DNA of 30,104 nucleotides. It comes from a virus. Location: IMG/VR virus record IMGVR_UViG_3300047562_001695, positions 1 through 30,104 of that record; one strand, 5' to 3'. The notes beneath the pieces are model-generated. The model was not told the origin of the DNA. It did no database searches and saw only the letters and a list, made by a program, of their open reading frames with translations. Within the stretch, counting starts at the first letter, position 1; each line of letters starts with the position of its first letter. Both the position numbers and the translations under genes were made by a program. Positions 1 to 7,743 of the stretch are shown piece by piece.

Positions 1-102
1 ATTCAAATCCAGAACAACTGTGCTCCCTACGATTGGTCGTTTTCAGAGCAAGAATGCGTCAAAAATATTATTAACCTTTTAGGTTCAGAGAGCGGTGAAT
101 AA
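1..102 (+). CDS. C-terminal fragment of an unidentified protein (cut by window edge)
   Basis: An open frame runs from base 1 to a TAA at 100-102 and gives the last 33 residues of a protein (ending NLLGSESGE). The stop shares one base with the ATG of the next gene (TAATG), a translational-coupling arrangement used throughout this phage, which supports it as a real gene end. The fragment is too short to assign a function. The start lies outside the window. Confidence 0.55.
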   Translation: MQIQNNCAPYDWSFSEQECVKNIINLLGSESGE

Positions 103-260
103 TGAAGAAGCGCGATGATCTAACAAATTTCGGAATAAGGATTCCCCGCGAAGTGAAGCCTTGGGTTTCCATTCTCGCTTGGCTTATATTCATCGGAATG
201 TTTCTTTACGGGATCGCAAAGGTCGCGGAGCGATTCTCTGATGATGTGACTTGGCCTTAG
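102..260 (+). CDS. Small single-pass membrane protein, 52 aa
   Basis: A 52-residue ORF starts at the ATG in TAATG, directly coupled to the preceding gene. A charged N-terminus (MKKRDD) is followed by a hydrophobic helix at about residues 21-39 (WVSILAWLIFIGMFLYGIA) and a short charged tail, so one membrane span is predicted. It ends four bases inside the 3' end of the convergent M15 peptidase gene. Its position beside an endolysin-like gene makes a lysis-accessory role conceivable, but no family is recognised. It could also be a minor membrane protein of unknown function. Confidence 0.55.
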   Translation: MKKRDDLTNFGIRIPREVKPWVSILAWLIFIGMFLYGIAKVAERFSDDVTWP

Positions 261-622
261 TAGGTCCACATAACCGGCGCGCCTTCTCGATCATCGACGT
301 GGATGAAATCTCTCCCGACTCCGATCCCCGCAAAGCCAGATTCAATCGCATATCTGACAAGCCAGAATTTGTCGCTCGCTGATAAGGCCAATAGGTCGCT
401 AGCATTGCCTTGAAGATGTTGGCTAGATGGATTTCCCCGTACGTTTCGATTATGGTTCGGGCAGCGATACCCGGACATGACTCGTATCGGCTTGGAATAG
501 AGATTCCTCATCTTCTGCAATTTCATGATAAAAGCTACCTTCATTGGCGGATCTTCGGAGCCTGGGCAGGATCCGCAGCGGCATGAGAATTCCTCCGATC
601 GAAAGTTCTGCGAGAGCTTCAT
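257..622 (-). CDS. M15-family zinc peptidase, probable endolysin
   Basis: This 121-aa protein matches the single-domain Peptidase_M15_3 (D-Ala-D-Ala/L-Ala-D-Glu carboxy-endopeptidase-like) fold. It has the N-terminal 'F...EF.C' motif, the SGYRC segment at about residues 50-54, the zinc motif SQHLQGNASD with His69 and Asp76, and the C-terminal FIHVD motif with His108. These are the expected zinc ligands. Such proteins cleave peptidoglycan stem peptides, and in phages they serve as endolysins. Cysteines cluster at residues 14, 16 and 19. It has no signal peptide, so holin-dependent release is inferred. The start follows an AGGAAAGG Shine-Dalgarno. It is transcribed leftward, alone, against the late genes and about 24 kb from the putative holin, probably from the extended -10 promoter at 793-801. 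Confidence 0.85.
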   Translation of the reverse strand: MKLSQNFRSEEFSCRCGSCPGSEDPPMKVAFIMKLQKMRNLYSKPIRVMSGYRCPNHNRNVRGNPSSQHLQGNASDLLALSASDKFWLVRYAIESGFAGIGVGRDFIHVDDREGAPVMWTY

Positions 623-792
623 TTCTTCTTACCTTTCCTGGAAAAGAGAATCCCTCAGAGCAGTTTCCAAGGGATCCAAAGAGGTCTTCGTGTACGCAGA
701 AGAGTCAGAACAAACGGCGCAGACCAAGACCCCAAGTTCCTCTTAGGAGCTGTGAGACAGCTTGAATCCGCTCCGTTGTGTTCGGCTCTCTC

Positions 793-801
793 ATTATATC
801 A
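793..801 (-). promoter_or_regulatory. Extended -10 promoter for the leftward M15 gene
   Basis: On the minus strand this reads TGATATAAT, a perfect TGnTATAAT extended -10 element. No convincing -35 box lies 16-18 bases upstream, which extended -10 promoters can tolerate. Transcription would start near 786, leaving a leader of about 165 nt before the peptidase start at 622. Confidence 0.45.
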
Positions 802-816
802 CTTGAGGAAATTGGA

Positions 817-844
817 TTGTGGACGATAGGAAGGCTATGATAAT
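817..844 (+). promoter_or_regulatory. Possible rightward promoter upstream of the methyltransferase
   Basis: A GATAAT -10-like hexamer (839-844) lies 16 bases downstream of a weak TTGTGG -35-like hexamer (817-822), in the 257-base gap between the divergent peptidase and methyltransferase genes. The -10 is good and the -35 is poor. It faces away from the minus-strand extended -10, so this gap is probably a divergent control region. Apart from these elements and the methyltransferase ribosome site, the gap (623-878) shows nothing coding. Confidence 0.35.
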
Positions 845-878
845 TCTAGGGCAAACCTTGTGAACAGGAAGCCAATCA

Positions 879-2057
879 ATGCAAATAGAGAAAGTCCCGG
901 TGGGATCACTCGTGCTAGATCCTACCAATGCCAGAAAGCATGATCAGAAGAACCTAGAAGCCATCAAGGGAAGCCTTGCGAAGTTCGGCCAGCAGAAACC
1001 GATCGTCGTGACCGCTGACAACGTGGTGATCGCAGGCAATGGGACGCTAGAAGCTGCCAAGGCTCTTGGTTGGGAGAATATCGATATCCATCGGACGGTG
1101 CTGAAGGGAGCGGAGGCGATGGCGTACGCGCTGGCTGATAACCGCACAGCAGAACTTGCCGACTGGGATGATGAGATTTTAAAAGAGCAGATTGGTGCTC
1201 TTGCGATGGATGGATGGGACGTTGGTGACTTTGGTTTCGACCTAGATGATTTCGATCTCGATGCTGGCGGGACTGAGGGCAAGACCGATCCCGATGATGT
1301 GCCGGAAGTTGAGGAGAACAAGTTTGGCGTCAGCCGAGGACAGATTTGGCAGATTGGCGAGCATCGGCTTATGTGTGGGGATTCTACGAGTAAAGAGGAT
1401 GTTGATAGGCTTATGGGGGGTAATTTAGCTGATGTTTGGATAACTGATCCTCCTTATAACGTGGACTATGTTGGAAAGACCAAAGATTCTCTTAAGATAG
1501 AAAACGATATGATGAGCAATGAAAATTTTAGGTCTTTTCTGATTGAGGCTTTTAGTTCTGCCGTTCAGAGTATAAAGCCAGGTGGTGTTTTTTATATCTG
1601 GCATGCTGATAGCGAAGGGCTAAACTTTCGTGAGGCATGCTTTAAAGTTGGGTTAAAGGTCAGGCAGTGCCTTATTTGGTGCAAGGACGTTATGGTCATG
1701 GGGAGGCAGGACTACCACTGGAAACATGAGCCTTGCCTTTATGGTTGGAAAGACGGTGCTGGTCATCTTTGGGCCGCAGACAGAAAACAAACAACCATTC
1801 TAAACTTTGCTAGACCTAAACGTAACGATATACATCCAACGATGAAGCCTGTCGATCTAATAGAATACCAAATTAAAAACAACACAAAAGGCAAAGACCT
1901 AGTGCTTGATACATTCCTAGGCTCTGGCTCCACCCTCATCGCCTGCGAGAAAACAGGCCGCAAGTGCTACGGGATGGAAATCGACCCGCATTATTGCAGC
2001 GTGATAATTGAGAGGTGGCAGAACTTCACCGGCAAGGAGGCGACACGTCTTGGCTGA
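879..2057 (+). CDS. ParB-like domain / DNA methyltransferase fusion
   Basis: This 392-aa two-domain protein is of a type common in phages just upstream of the terminase. Residues 1-100 form a ParB/Srx-like N-terminal domain (NARKH..., then VIAGNGTLEAAKALG and ALADNRTAELADWD). An acidic linker (about 101-145) leads to an N6-adenine/N4-cytosine methyltransferase. Motif IV is DPPY at 190-193, and the SAM-binding motif FLGSGS follows near the C-terminus (346-351). Motif IV before motif I marks the beta class (N6_N4_Mtase family). It would methylate phage DNA, either to evade host restriction or for regulation; the target site cannot be read from sequence. The start has an AGGAAG ribosome site. 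The middle third (about 1370-1900) is more AT-rich, uses different codons and has fewer GATC sites than its flanks, suggesting a recombined segment. Confidence 0.9.
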   Translation: MQIEKVPVGSLVLDPTNARKHDQKNLEAIKGSLAKFGQQKPIVVTADNVVIAGNGTLEAAKALGWENIDIHRTVLKGAEAMAYALADNRTAELADWDDEILKEQIGALAMDGWDVGDFGFDLDDFDLDAGGTEGKTDPDDVPEVEENKFGVSRGQIWQIGEHRLMCGDSTSKEDVDRLMGGNLADVWITDPPYNVDYVGKTKDSLKIENDMMSNENFRSFLIEAFSSAVQSIKPGGVFYIWHADSEGLNFREACFKVGLKVRQCLIWCKDVMVMGRQDYHWKHEPCLYGWKDGAGHLWAADRKQTTILNFARPKRNDIHPTMKPVDLIEYQIKNNTKGKDLVLDTFLGSGSTLIACEKTGRKCYGMEIDPHYCSVIIERWQNFTGKEATRLG

Positions 2058-2400
2058 TCCAACTCAGAAACGACTGATAGATGAGAAAGAACTTCAGCAA
2101 GTCGAGAAGCTCGCCGGTCTCGGTTTGAATATGAAACAGATCGCTCACATCATCGGTGTCTGTAAGAAGACCTTAGAGCGTAGAATGCAGGACCAGCCTG
2201 AAGTAGCTGTCGCAGTAGAAAAGGGCAGGGCTCTTGCGATCGCCAAAGTTTCAAAGACTGCTTACGAGTTGGCGCTCTCTGGAAAGCATCCAGTAATGAC
2301 AATTTTCTTTCTGAAATGCAGAGCTGGATGGAGCGAGACCGATGCGGAAGATACTGAGCAGGAGAAATACAAGCCGCCCAAGAGCCTTCGACTGGCTTGA
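2050..2400 (+). CDS. terS: Terminase small subunit (TTG start)
   Basis: This 116-aa protein has an N-terminal helix-turn-helix (about residues 15-45: LAGLGLNMKQIAHIIGV) of the kind that recognises the packaging site. It lies directly upstream of the large terminase. The start is the TTG at 2050, because a strong AAGGAGG ribosome site at 2035-2041 sits just before it and it overlaps the methyltransferase stop. An upstream in-frame ATG at 2008 would bury the ribosome site in the gene and is less likely. The C-terminal half is charged and presumably mediates assembly and binding to the large subunit. The function rests on position and HTH, not on a strong family signature. Confidence 0.75.
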   Translation: MADPTQKRLIDEKELQQVEKLAGLGLNMKQIAHIIGVCKKTLERRMQDQPEVAVAVEKGRALAIAKVSKTAYELALSGKHPVMTIFFLKCRAGWSETDAEDTEQEKYKPPKSLRLA

Positions 2401-3644
2401 AAAGCAACCCGAAACAAGTTGCAGCTTTCAATGATACCGCACGAAACCGCTATCTCAATTGCGGTCGGCGTGGCGGGAAGACCTTCCTGATCGTCGAGGA
2501 ATTGCTTCGAGCGATCGACAGCTCCCCTTATCGCGGGGAAGTTGTTTACATCGGACCTACCAATTCTCATGCGAAAGAGCTGATATGGGAGCCGATCGAA
2601 GAAGCTCTCGATGAGATGGGTTGGCGATACAAGCCGATGGTAAGTAAGCAGCGGTTCGAGCTGATGGGGAAGCGAAAGATTTATGTGATCGGAGCTGAGA
2701 AGATTCAGAGAGTTCGCGGTCGCGCCTTGGTCTTTGCCGCTCTCGATGAGCTGGCTTATTTCTCAACAGATCTCAATGAGGTATGGCGAGCGATTCGACC
2801 GGCTCTCTCTGACCACAAGGGAAGGGCTTTGGCGGCTACGACTCCAGATGGGAAGGGGACGCAGGCTTATGAATGGTATGAGAAGGCCAAGAAGGATCCA
2901 GCCTGGAGCGTTCATGAGTGGTTGACGCTCGATAATCCATACATCGATCCAGACGAGATTGAAGACGCTAAGCGTGATCTCGATGAGAAATCCTTTCGTC
3001 AGGAATACATGGCGACTTGGGAGAGCTTCGAGGGGTTGGCTTATTACAACTTCGATGAGACGTTTCATGTGAAACAGCAAGTCCCAGTGAATCCCAGGAT
3101 CCCGATCCATCTCTGTTTCGACTTCAACGTGAATCCCACAACGCTCCTGGTGTCGCAGTTAGAAGGCGAGATGCTATCATACAAGCTGGAGTATTCTTTG
3201 AAGAACAGCTCGACCGAGGAGACCGTCAAACAATTCTGTGATGAATTTCAGAACCAAGCTGATTATATTAGAATCAAAATCAGGGGAGATTCTTCAGGGA
3301 AGGCAAGATCTTCAACGACAGGAAAGTCCGATTATCATTACATCGAGCAGATCCTTGCACAGCGGGGATTCCGATATGAGATGGAAGTGCTTCCTAAGAA
3401 TCCCCCGATTATCGACCGAGTGAAGCATGTGAACGGTTGGCTTCGACCAGTGGCAGGCAACCATCGTATAGAGATCGATCCTCAATGCGAGGAGCTCATC
3501 AGGGATCTGTCTTCCCAGCAGCTTAATGGAAGGCATCCAAGCGATAGGAACAACCTTGGGCACAAGGCTGACGCGATGGGTTACGATATCTTTTATCAAC
3601 AGAAAGTTGGCAGCAGACGAGCGAGCCGAACCTTGGAGTTGTGA
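2397..3644 (+). CDS. terL: Terminase large subunit (packaging ATPase/nuclease)
   Basis: This 415-aa DNA-packaging motor protein has a Walker A variant GRRGGKT at residues 23-29, and a Walker B strand ending in Asp117-Glu118 (ALVFAALDE). The coupling motif is ATTPDG near 147-152. The C-terminal RNase H-like nuclease carries Asp242 (CFDFNVNP), Asp298 (RGDSSG) and Asp391 (HKADAMG), the expected metal-binding acids. It hydrolyses ATP to move DNA into the procapsid and cuts concatemers. The start is a TTG overlapping the small-subunit TGA (TTGA). No good ribosome site precedes it, so translation is probably coupled. Its stop overlaps the portal start. The length is typical. Confidence 0.95.
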   Translation: MKSNPKQVAAFNDTARNRYLNCGRRGGKTFLIVEELLRAIDSSPYRGEVVYIGPTNSHAKELIWEPIEEALDEMGWRYKPMVSKQRFELMGKRKIYVIGAEKIQRVRGRALVFAALDELAYFSTDLNEVWRAIRPALSDHKGRALAATTPDGKGTQAYEWYEKAKKDPAWSVHEWLTLDNPYIDPDEIEDAKRDLDEKSFRQEYMATWESFEGLAYYNFDETFHVKQQVPVNPRIPIHLCFDFNVNPTTLLVSQLEGEMLSYKLEYSLKNSSTEETVKQFCDEFQNQADYIRIKIRGDSSGKARSSTTGKSDYHYIEQILAQRGFRYEMEVLPKNPPIIDRVKHVNGWLRPVAGNHRIEIDPQCEELIRDLSSQQLNGRHPSDRNNLGHKADAMGYDIFYQQKVGSRRASRTLEL

Positions 3645-5056
3645 TGGCACTGGCACAGGACGCGAAACAGATCATCGAGGAGATCGAGAAGAATACAAAT
3701 CTCCTCAACCAGAACAAAGACCTCTTCGAGATATTCGAGGGGCAGCTTCTCGATCACGTCGATGCGGCTCTCCGCTGCCAGCTCTCAGAACAGTCATATA
3801 TGCAGGCCCGTCACAGGATCGCGCCGATCAATGTTCTTCGCCGGATCATCGACAAGCTCTCCAAGATCTACCAGCAGTCGCCGACTAGGACAGTTATCGA
3901 TGGGACGGACCAGGATAAGGAGCTGCTCGCTTGGTACGAAAAGAAGCTCGGCATCAATGAGAAGATGAACCAATCGAACGAGTTCTCGAATCTCCAGAAA
4001 AATAACCTGATCGAAGTTTTTCTCGATGGCGATCAGCCAAAGATGAGAACAATCTCCGCTCATCAGTTCTGGATTTACTCGGATAACATGGTGGATCCGA
4101 CTGTCCCGACTCATATCGCGATCTTCGATTCTGATATGTCTGTCAAGAAGAACGATAGGAAGGCTGACAAGTTCAGGCTGTATACCGATGAAGAGTTCCT
4201 GATCGTCGATTCCGATGGGGATGTGATCCGGAGCGAGATGAACGAGATTGGGAATCAAGATGGAATCAACCCTTATGGGATCCTTCCATTCACGTATGTG
4301 AACACGAGCGCGAACTTGCTGGTTCCACTCCCTGATACTGATACTCTCGCGATGTCCGTTCTGATCCCGATCCTGCTTACGGATCTGAATCACGCCGTCC
4401 AATTCCAGAGCTTCTCAATGATGTATGGTATCGATGTAGACGTTCAAGATATCAAACGGGCTCCGAATGCTTTCCTCGATCTGAAGTCTGATCCAGCCAG
4501 CGATAAGACTCCGCAGATCGGATCCATCAAGCCACAAGTCGATATCGATCAGGTTCTCGGTCTGGTCGCATCTGAATTCTCTCTCTGGCTCAATACTCGC
4601 GGCATCAAGCCTGGATCCATCGGAGAGATGAATCGGGATAACTTCGCTTCCGGAGTTTCCAAAATGATCGATGAGATGGATGTCTCAGAGCATCGACAGA
4701 GACAGGTCACGATCTATCGAAACGTGGAAACTGATTTTTGGGATCGCCTGCTGAATCATATCCATCCATTTTGGGTCGCGAATGGGATGATCGAGAATAG
4801 GCATATCTTCTCCCCGAACGCTCGCGTCGAGACCAACTTCAAGCCCCAAGTTCCGCTCCTGCGTCGAGGAGATCTTATCAGAGAGCTTCAAGCTGAGATG
4901 ATGGCAGGCTTCACGACTCGGAAAAGAGCGATCAAGATCTTGAATCCACAAATGGCGGATGATGAGATCGAGGATCTGATGAGAGAAATCGATAGCGAAA
5001 ACATGATTACGGTGGATTCCAATGGCTTGGCAACGGACGAGGATAGTTCTTCCTGA
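3644..5056 (+). CDS. Portal protein (SPP1 gp6-like)
   Basis: This 470-aa protein resembles the SPP1-type portal family (Phage_prot_Gp6). It has an N-terminal helical stretch followed by RHRIAPINVLRRIIDKLSKIYQQSP (quoted in part), a beta-rich wing (about 110-230) with the motif HQFWIYSDN, and the long helical stem and crown with PLLRRGDL and a C-terminal acidic tail. Portals form the dodecameric vertex through which DNA is packaged and on which neck and tail assemble. The ATG at 3644 overlaps the terminase TGA by one base; a GTG one codon earlier (3641) is an alternative. Position directly after the large terminase is canonical. GATC sites are very dense here (13 in the first 600 bases). Confidence 0.9.
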   Translation: MALAQDAKQIIEEIEKNTNLLNQNKDLFEIFEGQLLDHVDAALRCQLSEQSYMQARHRIAPINVLRRIIDKLSKIYQQSPTRTVIDGTDQDKELLAWYEKKLGINEKMNQSNEFSNLQKNNLIEVFLDGDQPKMRTISAHQFWIYSDNMVDPTVPTHIAIFDSDMSVKKNDRKADKFRLYTDEEFLIVDSDGDVIRSEMNEIGNQDGINPYGILPFTYVNTSANLLVPLPDTDTLAMSVLIPILLTDLNHAVQFQSFSMMYGIDVDVQDIKRAPNAFLDLKSDPASDKTPQIGSIKPQVDIDQVLGLVASEFSLWLNTRGIKPGSIGEMNRDNFASGVSKMIDEMDVSEHRQRQVTIYRNVETDFWDRLLNHIHPFWVANGMIENRHIFSPNARVETNFKPQVPLLRRGDLIRELQAEMMAGFTTRKRAIKILNPQMADDEIEDLMREIDSENMITVDSNGLATDEDSSS

Positions 5057-5453
5057 GAGATATTCAAAGCAGGACCGGGAAGCGATCGCATCTGAGATCA
5101 TCGATCACATCCGAGAGCGTTCCCAGTCAGGAAAAGGTTTCAATCCTGAAACTGGAAGAAACAAGAAATTTGTTAGGTACTCCAAGGAATACGCAAAGTT
5201 CAAGGGAGTTTCCAGATCAGATGTCGATCTGACTCTCTCTGATACCATGCTGCGGGATATGCGGCTCCTCTCTGATAAGCCAGATTCTCTGCTGATCGGA
5301 TTCGAGAATGGAACGGAATCCAATGCCAAGGCGGAGGGAAATCAGATAGGTTCGTATGGAAGATCAGCAGATCCATCCAAAGCCCGCCCCTTTTTGGGGA
5401 TAACCCAGGCGGATCTGAGAAGAATCCTCGAAAAGTATGATGAGGTAGAGTGA
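5022..5453 (+). CDS. Neck / virion morphogenesis protein, 143 aa
   Basis: This 143-aa protein overlaps the portal end by 35 bases in another frame. Its features are IASEIIDHIRERSQSGKGFN, then FVRYSKEYAKFKG, VDLTLSDTMLRDM, IGFENGTESNAKAEGN and a terminal FLGITQADLRRILEKY. They resemble the HK97 gp10-like/virion-morphogenesis group of neck or tail-completion proteins. That assignment is from recall of the family pattern and from position between portal and scaffold. The ribosome site is weak, so coupling to portal translation is likely. The next gene is a second protein of the same broad type, so the pair may act together at the head-tail joint. Confidence 0.6.
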   Translation: MAWQRTRIVLPERYSKQDREAIASEIIDHIRERSQSGKGFNPETGRNKKFVRYSKEYAKFKGVSRSDVDLTLSDTMLRDMRLLSDKPDSLLIGFENGTESNAKAEGNQIGSYGRSADPSKARPFLGITQADLRRILEKYDEVE

Positions 5454-5454
5454 G

Positions 5455-5955
5455 ATGGCGAGACAGAGAGCGGTCGCGGATCTGAGAAATGTTCTCGATC
5501 GGATTGACAAGAGATTCATTGGCAGAGGCGATAAGCAGAAGAAACTGATGCGATCTCTTGGTCTTCAAACCGTCGATATCATTGTGGAGAGAACCCGCAA
5601 AGGCTTTGGGGTGAAACGGGTTGGCGGGAACCGCAGGAAGCTGAAACCGCTCTCCAAGCGATACATCGAATTCAGGCGAAGGAACAGGGATAAGCTGGGA
5701 AAGGCTGGCCGGATTACGAAAAGCAATTTAACATTCACCGGTCAGATGCTAGATAGTGTTAAGATACTTAAGTCAACTCCTGGCGGTTTTGAGGTTGGTC
5801 CGAGCGGATCCAGATCTGATCGGAAGCGGAACGCCGATGTCGCAAGATGGGTTACTGAACAAGGCAGGCCCTTCATGAACCTCGGCAGGAAAGAGATTGG
5901 ATCTCTTGTCCGTTATCTCAGGGAAGAGTTCAACCAAAGAGCCCTTAGGATATAA
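5455..5955 (+). CDS. Neck / virion morphogenesis protein, 166 aa
   Basis: This very basic 166-aa protein starts two bases after the preceding stop, with a GAGG ribosome site just inside the upstream gene. It shows VERTRKGFGVKR, a lysine/arginine-rich middle (RRKLKPLSKRYIEFRRRNRDK), FTGQMLDSVK and a C-terminal GRPFMNLGRKEIGSLVRYL. The 'TGQMLDS...PF..L' pattern is typical of phage virion morphogenesis or tail-completion proteins (gpG/gp10-like). Its C-terminus overlaps the scaffold ORF region. A head-tail joining role is inferred from pattern and position. Confidence 0.6.
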   Translation: MARQRAVADLRNVLDRIDKRFIGRGDKQKKLMRSLGLQTVDIIVERTRKGFGVKRVGGNRRKLKPLSKRYIEFRRRNRDKLGKAGRITKSNLTFTGQMLDSVKILKSTPGGFEVGPSGSRSDRKRNADVARWVTEQGRPFMNLGRKEIGSLVRYLREEFNQRALRI

Positions 5956-5974
5956 TCCCATGGAGGGGGAATCA

Positions 5975-6610
5975 GTGACAGAAGCTAATGATTCAGTGAA
6001 TCAAGCCGATGATCAAAATGGATCCAGTGGATCGACGGAAGCGGAAGGACAATCTCAAGATACTGTGAAGTATGATACCTATCGCAAGGTTCTCAGTGAG
6101 AAGAAGCGAAGGGATGAGGAAGTCCGAGAGCTGAGGGAGAAAATCGAGGCTTATGAGCGATCCCAGAAGGAAGCTCAGGAGAAAGACCTCGAAGATCAAA
6201 ACAAGTGGAAAGAGATAGCAGATCTCAGAGCTAAGGAAGCGAGCCAATATAAGCACGATCTGGAATCCATGAGGGAAAGCCAGCGTCAGGCAATGAAGCT
6301 CGACAACTTCTTGAGCGCACTTGGATCTAACCTTCCAAAGCAATATTGGGGACTGGTCGATCTCGATGCGATCAAGCTCAATCCTGAGACAAACGAAGTC
6401 GATGATATGTCCGTAACATCGGCAATCGAAACTTTCAGGAAGTCTTATCCAGAGATCCTTCAGTCGAAGACATCCGCGACCACACCGAACACAGCTCCCC
6501 GTGGGACAGCAGCAGCAACGAGGGGCGAGAAGGATATGAAAGACCTTCCCGCTAAGGAACGCAACAAACTGCTGGCGGCCGATCTCATCGAGTTGAAGAG
6601 GCGACGTTAG
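5975..6610 (+). CDS. Capsid scaffolding protein (GTG start)
   Basis: The protein (211 aa from this start) has an acidic, Ser/Gly/Gln-rich N-terminus, a long charged coiled-coil region (about residues 30-115, rich in Lys, Glu, Arg and Gln) and a basic C-terminus ending in LKRRR. This is the classic scaffold profile; the basic tail would bind the capsid shell. It sits immediately upstream of the major capsid gene, the normal place. I chose the GTG at 5975 because a strong GGAGGGGG lies just upstream. The ATG at 5960 has a weaker TAGGA and would add five residues. No protease gene precedes it, so the scaffold may exit uncleaved or be cleaved by another factor. Confidence 0.8.
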   Translation: MTEANDSVNQADDQNGSSGSTEAEGQSQDTVKYDTYRKVLSEKKRRDEEVRELREKIEAYERSQKEAQEKDLEDQNKWKEIADLRAKEASQYKHDLESMRESQRQAMKLDNFLSALGSNLPKQYWGLVDLDAIKLNPETNEVDDMSVTSAIETFRKSYPEILQSKTSATTPNTAPRGTAAATRGEKDMKDLPAKERNKLLAADLIELKRRR

Positions 6611-6632
6611 CTGATAGGAAAGGAATCTTATT

Positions 6633-7472
6633 ATGGCTGACATGGGCAAAACAGAAACCGCTGCCACGGCGGAAGAACGGATTAGTGCTGAAATCCAGAT
6701 GCAACTCATCGAAGTTAGCAAGCTGGTTCCAACTGTTCAGGATTTCTCGTCTATGGCTACTAAAGGCGTAGACGTTATTAAGGTACCTAGAGCTGGCGAT
6801 TTCACTGTCGACGACAAGGCGGAAAACGTCGCTGTCACCGCACAGGTAATCACTTATGCGACTGACAACATGAATTTGGATAAATACAAAGTTATCCAAG
6901 TTCTTTTGGAAGATGATGCGGAGCTTGATTCAAAGCCTGACATTGTTGCGGACATCATCGGACGTATGGCTCGCGGTATCGCTTTGCAGGTAGATACAGA
7001 CATCGTAGCCGCTCTTGCTGCTACTTCTGCTGCTGCGCCAGATCATCGCATTGCATACGCCAACGCGTCGACTCTAGGTAAGGCTGACATTTTGGAAGCT
7101 CGCCGATTGCTTCACGAGCAGAATGTCCCTTTTAATGAATGCTACATCGGTGTTTCTCCTGCATCAGAAAAAGCATTGCTTGCGATTGACGACTTCGTTC
7201 ATGCTGACAAATATGGCAGCGCTGAAGGCCTTCGCAATGGAGAGCTTGGCCGGTTGTACGGAGCTCCAGTAATCATGTCTAATGAGTTTGGAGACAATGC
7301 CACTCTGGTATGGCATCCCACACACGTTGGATTCGCTATGCACAAGATGGCATCTTTTGAAACCGATCGACAGCTTGAAAAGTTGGCGACTCTCTACTCT
7401 GTTTCTCAGAAGTATGGAACGCTGACAATGGACAGTGGAAAGCGCGGTGTTCTATTAGGGTCTGCTTCCTAA
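6633..7472 (+). CDS. Major capsid protein (HK97-like fold)
   Basis: This 279-aa protein follows the scaffold and carries capsid-like features: an N-terminal helix (ISAEIQMQLIEVSKLVP), the DVIKVPRAGDFTV segment, and a central helical spine (PDIVADIIGRMARGIALQVDTDIVAAL). Near residues 155-240 come LEARRLLHEQNVPF..., YIGVSP, LYGAPVIMSN and the C-terminal SQKYGTLTMDSGKRGVLLGS. This matches the short HK97-fold capsid proteins of the phage P22/N4-like 'coat' type. AAAGGA precedes the start. Codon use differs from the packaging genes and GATC sites are few (1 in 600 bases counted), consistent with high expression or a different recent ancestry. Confidence 0.9.
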   Translation: MADMGKTETAATAEERISAEIQMQLIEVSKLVPTVQDFSSMATKGVDVIKVPRAGDFTVDDKAENVAVTAQVITYATDNMNLDKYKVIQVLLEDDAELDSKPDIVADIIGRMARGIALQVDTDIVAALAATSAAAPDHRIAYANASTLGKADILEARRLLHEQNVPFNECYIGVSPASEKALLAIDDFVHADKYGSAEGLRNGELGRLYGAPVIMSNEFGDNATLVWHPTHVGFAMHKMASFETDRQLEKLATLYSVSQKYGTLTMDSGKRGVLLGSAS

Positions 7473-7494
7473 TAAAGCCAACGTTTAGAAGTTT

Positions 7495-7511
7495 GGGGGC
7501 TATTTGCCCCC
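7495..7511 (+). terminator. GC-rich hairpin after the capsid gene
   Basis: GGGGGC (7495-7500) and GCCCCC (7506-7511) form a perfect 6-bp stem with a TATTT loop, 23 bases after the capsid stop. It lacks a T-tract, so it is not a strong intrinsic terminator. It may attenuate transcription or stabilise the abundant capsid mRNA. Confidence 0.4.
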
Positions 7512-7533
7512 TAGCTTCGTTGCTGAGGTTTCA

Positions 7534-7743
7534 ATGGCTTCAAAGATGCAATACAAGGCTCCTCGACACGTAAAGGCATCTTCTCCCGAAGAGCTTACTA
7601 GGGCGATGGTGCGAAATAATATCCTTAATGGTATCGAATACAATTATTTCAGCATTGGTCAACAGGGCAGCAGTTGGTTTGCTTGGTATTTGGCTGACGT
7701 TACTGATTTGATTCGAGTGAGAATAACAGACCAGGATGGCTAA
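7534..7743 (+). CDS. Small phage protein of unknown function, 69 aa
   Basis: The ATG at 7534 is preceded by GAGG and gives 69 residues (MASKMQYKAPRH...). An upstream in-frame TTG at 7504 would begin inside the hairpin and is unlikely. The N-terminal part looks helical and basic; the second half has an aromatic stretch (WFAWYLADVTD). It ends eight bases inside the next gene. No family is recognised. Its place after the capsid and before likely virion adornment genes suggests a minor structural or assembly protein. Confidence 0.6.
   Translation: MASKMQYKAPRHVKASSPEELTRAMVRNNILNGIEYNYFSIGQQGSSWFAWYLADVTDLIRVRITDQDG

Noticed and set aside
525-765. Plus-strand ORFs across the 5' end of the M15 gene
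   Set aside because: Antisense to a clear zinc-peptidase gene, with low-complexity Ser/Arg-rich products and no ribosome sites.
706-795. 29-residue minus-strand ORF upstream of the M15 peptidase (MREPNTTER...)
   Set aside because: Its ATG overlaps the -10 box of the leftward promoter, so it would not be on the transcript, and it has no ribosome site.
944-1321. Minus-strand ORF opposite the ParB domain
   Set aside because: Serine-rich translation typical of an antisense shadow of a real gene.
5088-5102. GCGATCGC (HIP1-like) octamer hinting at a cyanobacterial host
   Set aside because: Only two copies were noticed (here and near 2236); cyanobacterial DNA rich in HIP1 would show many more.
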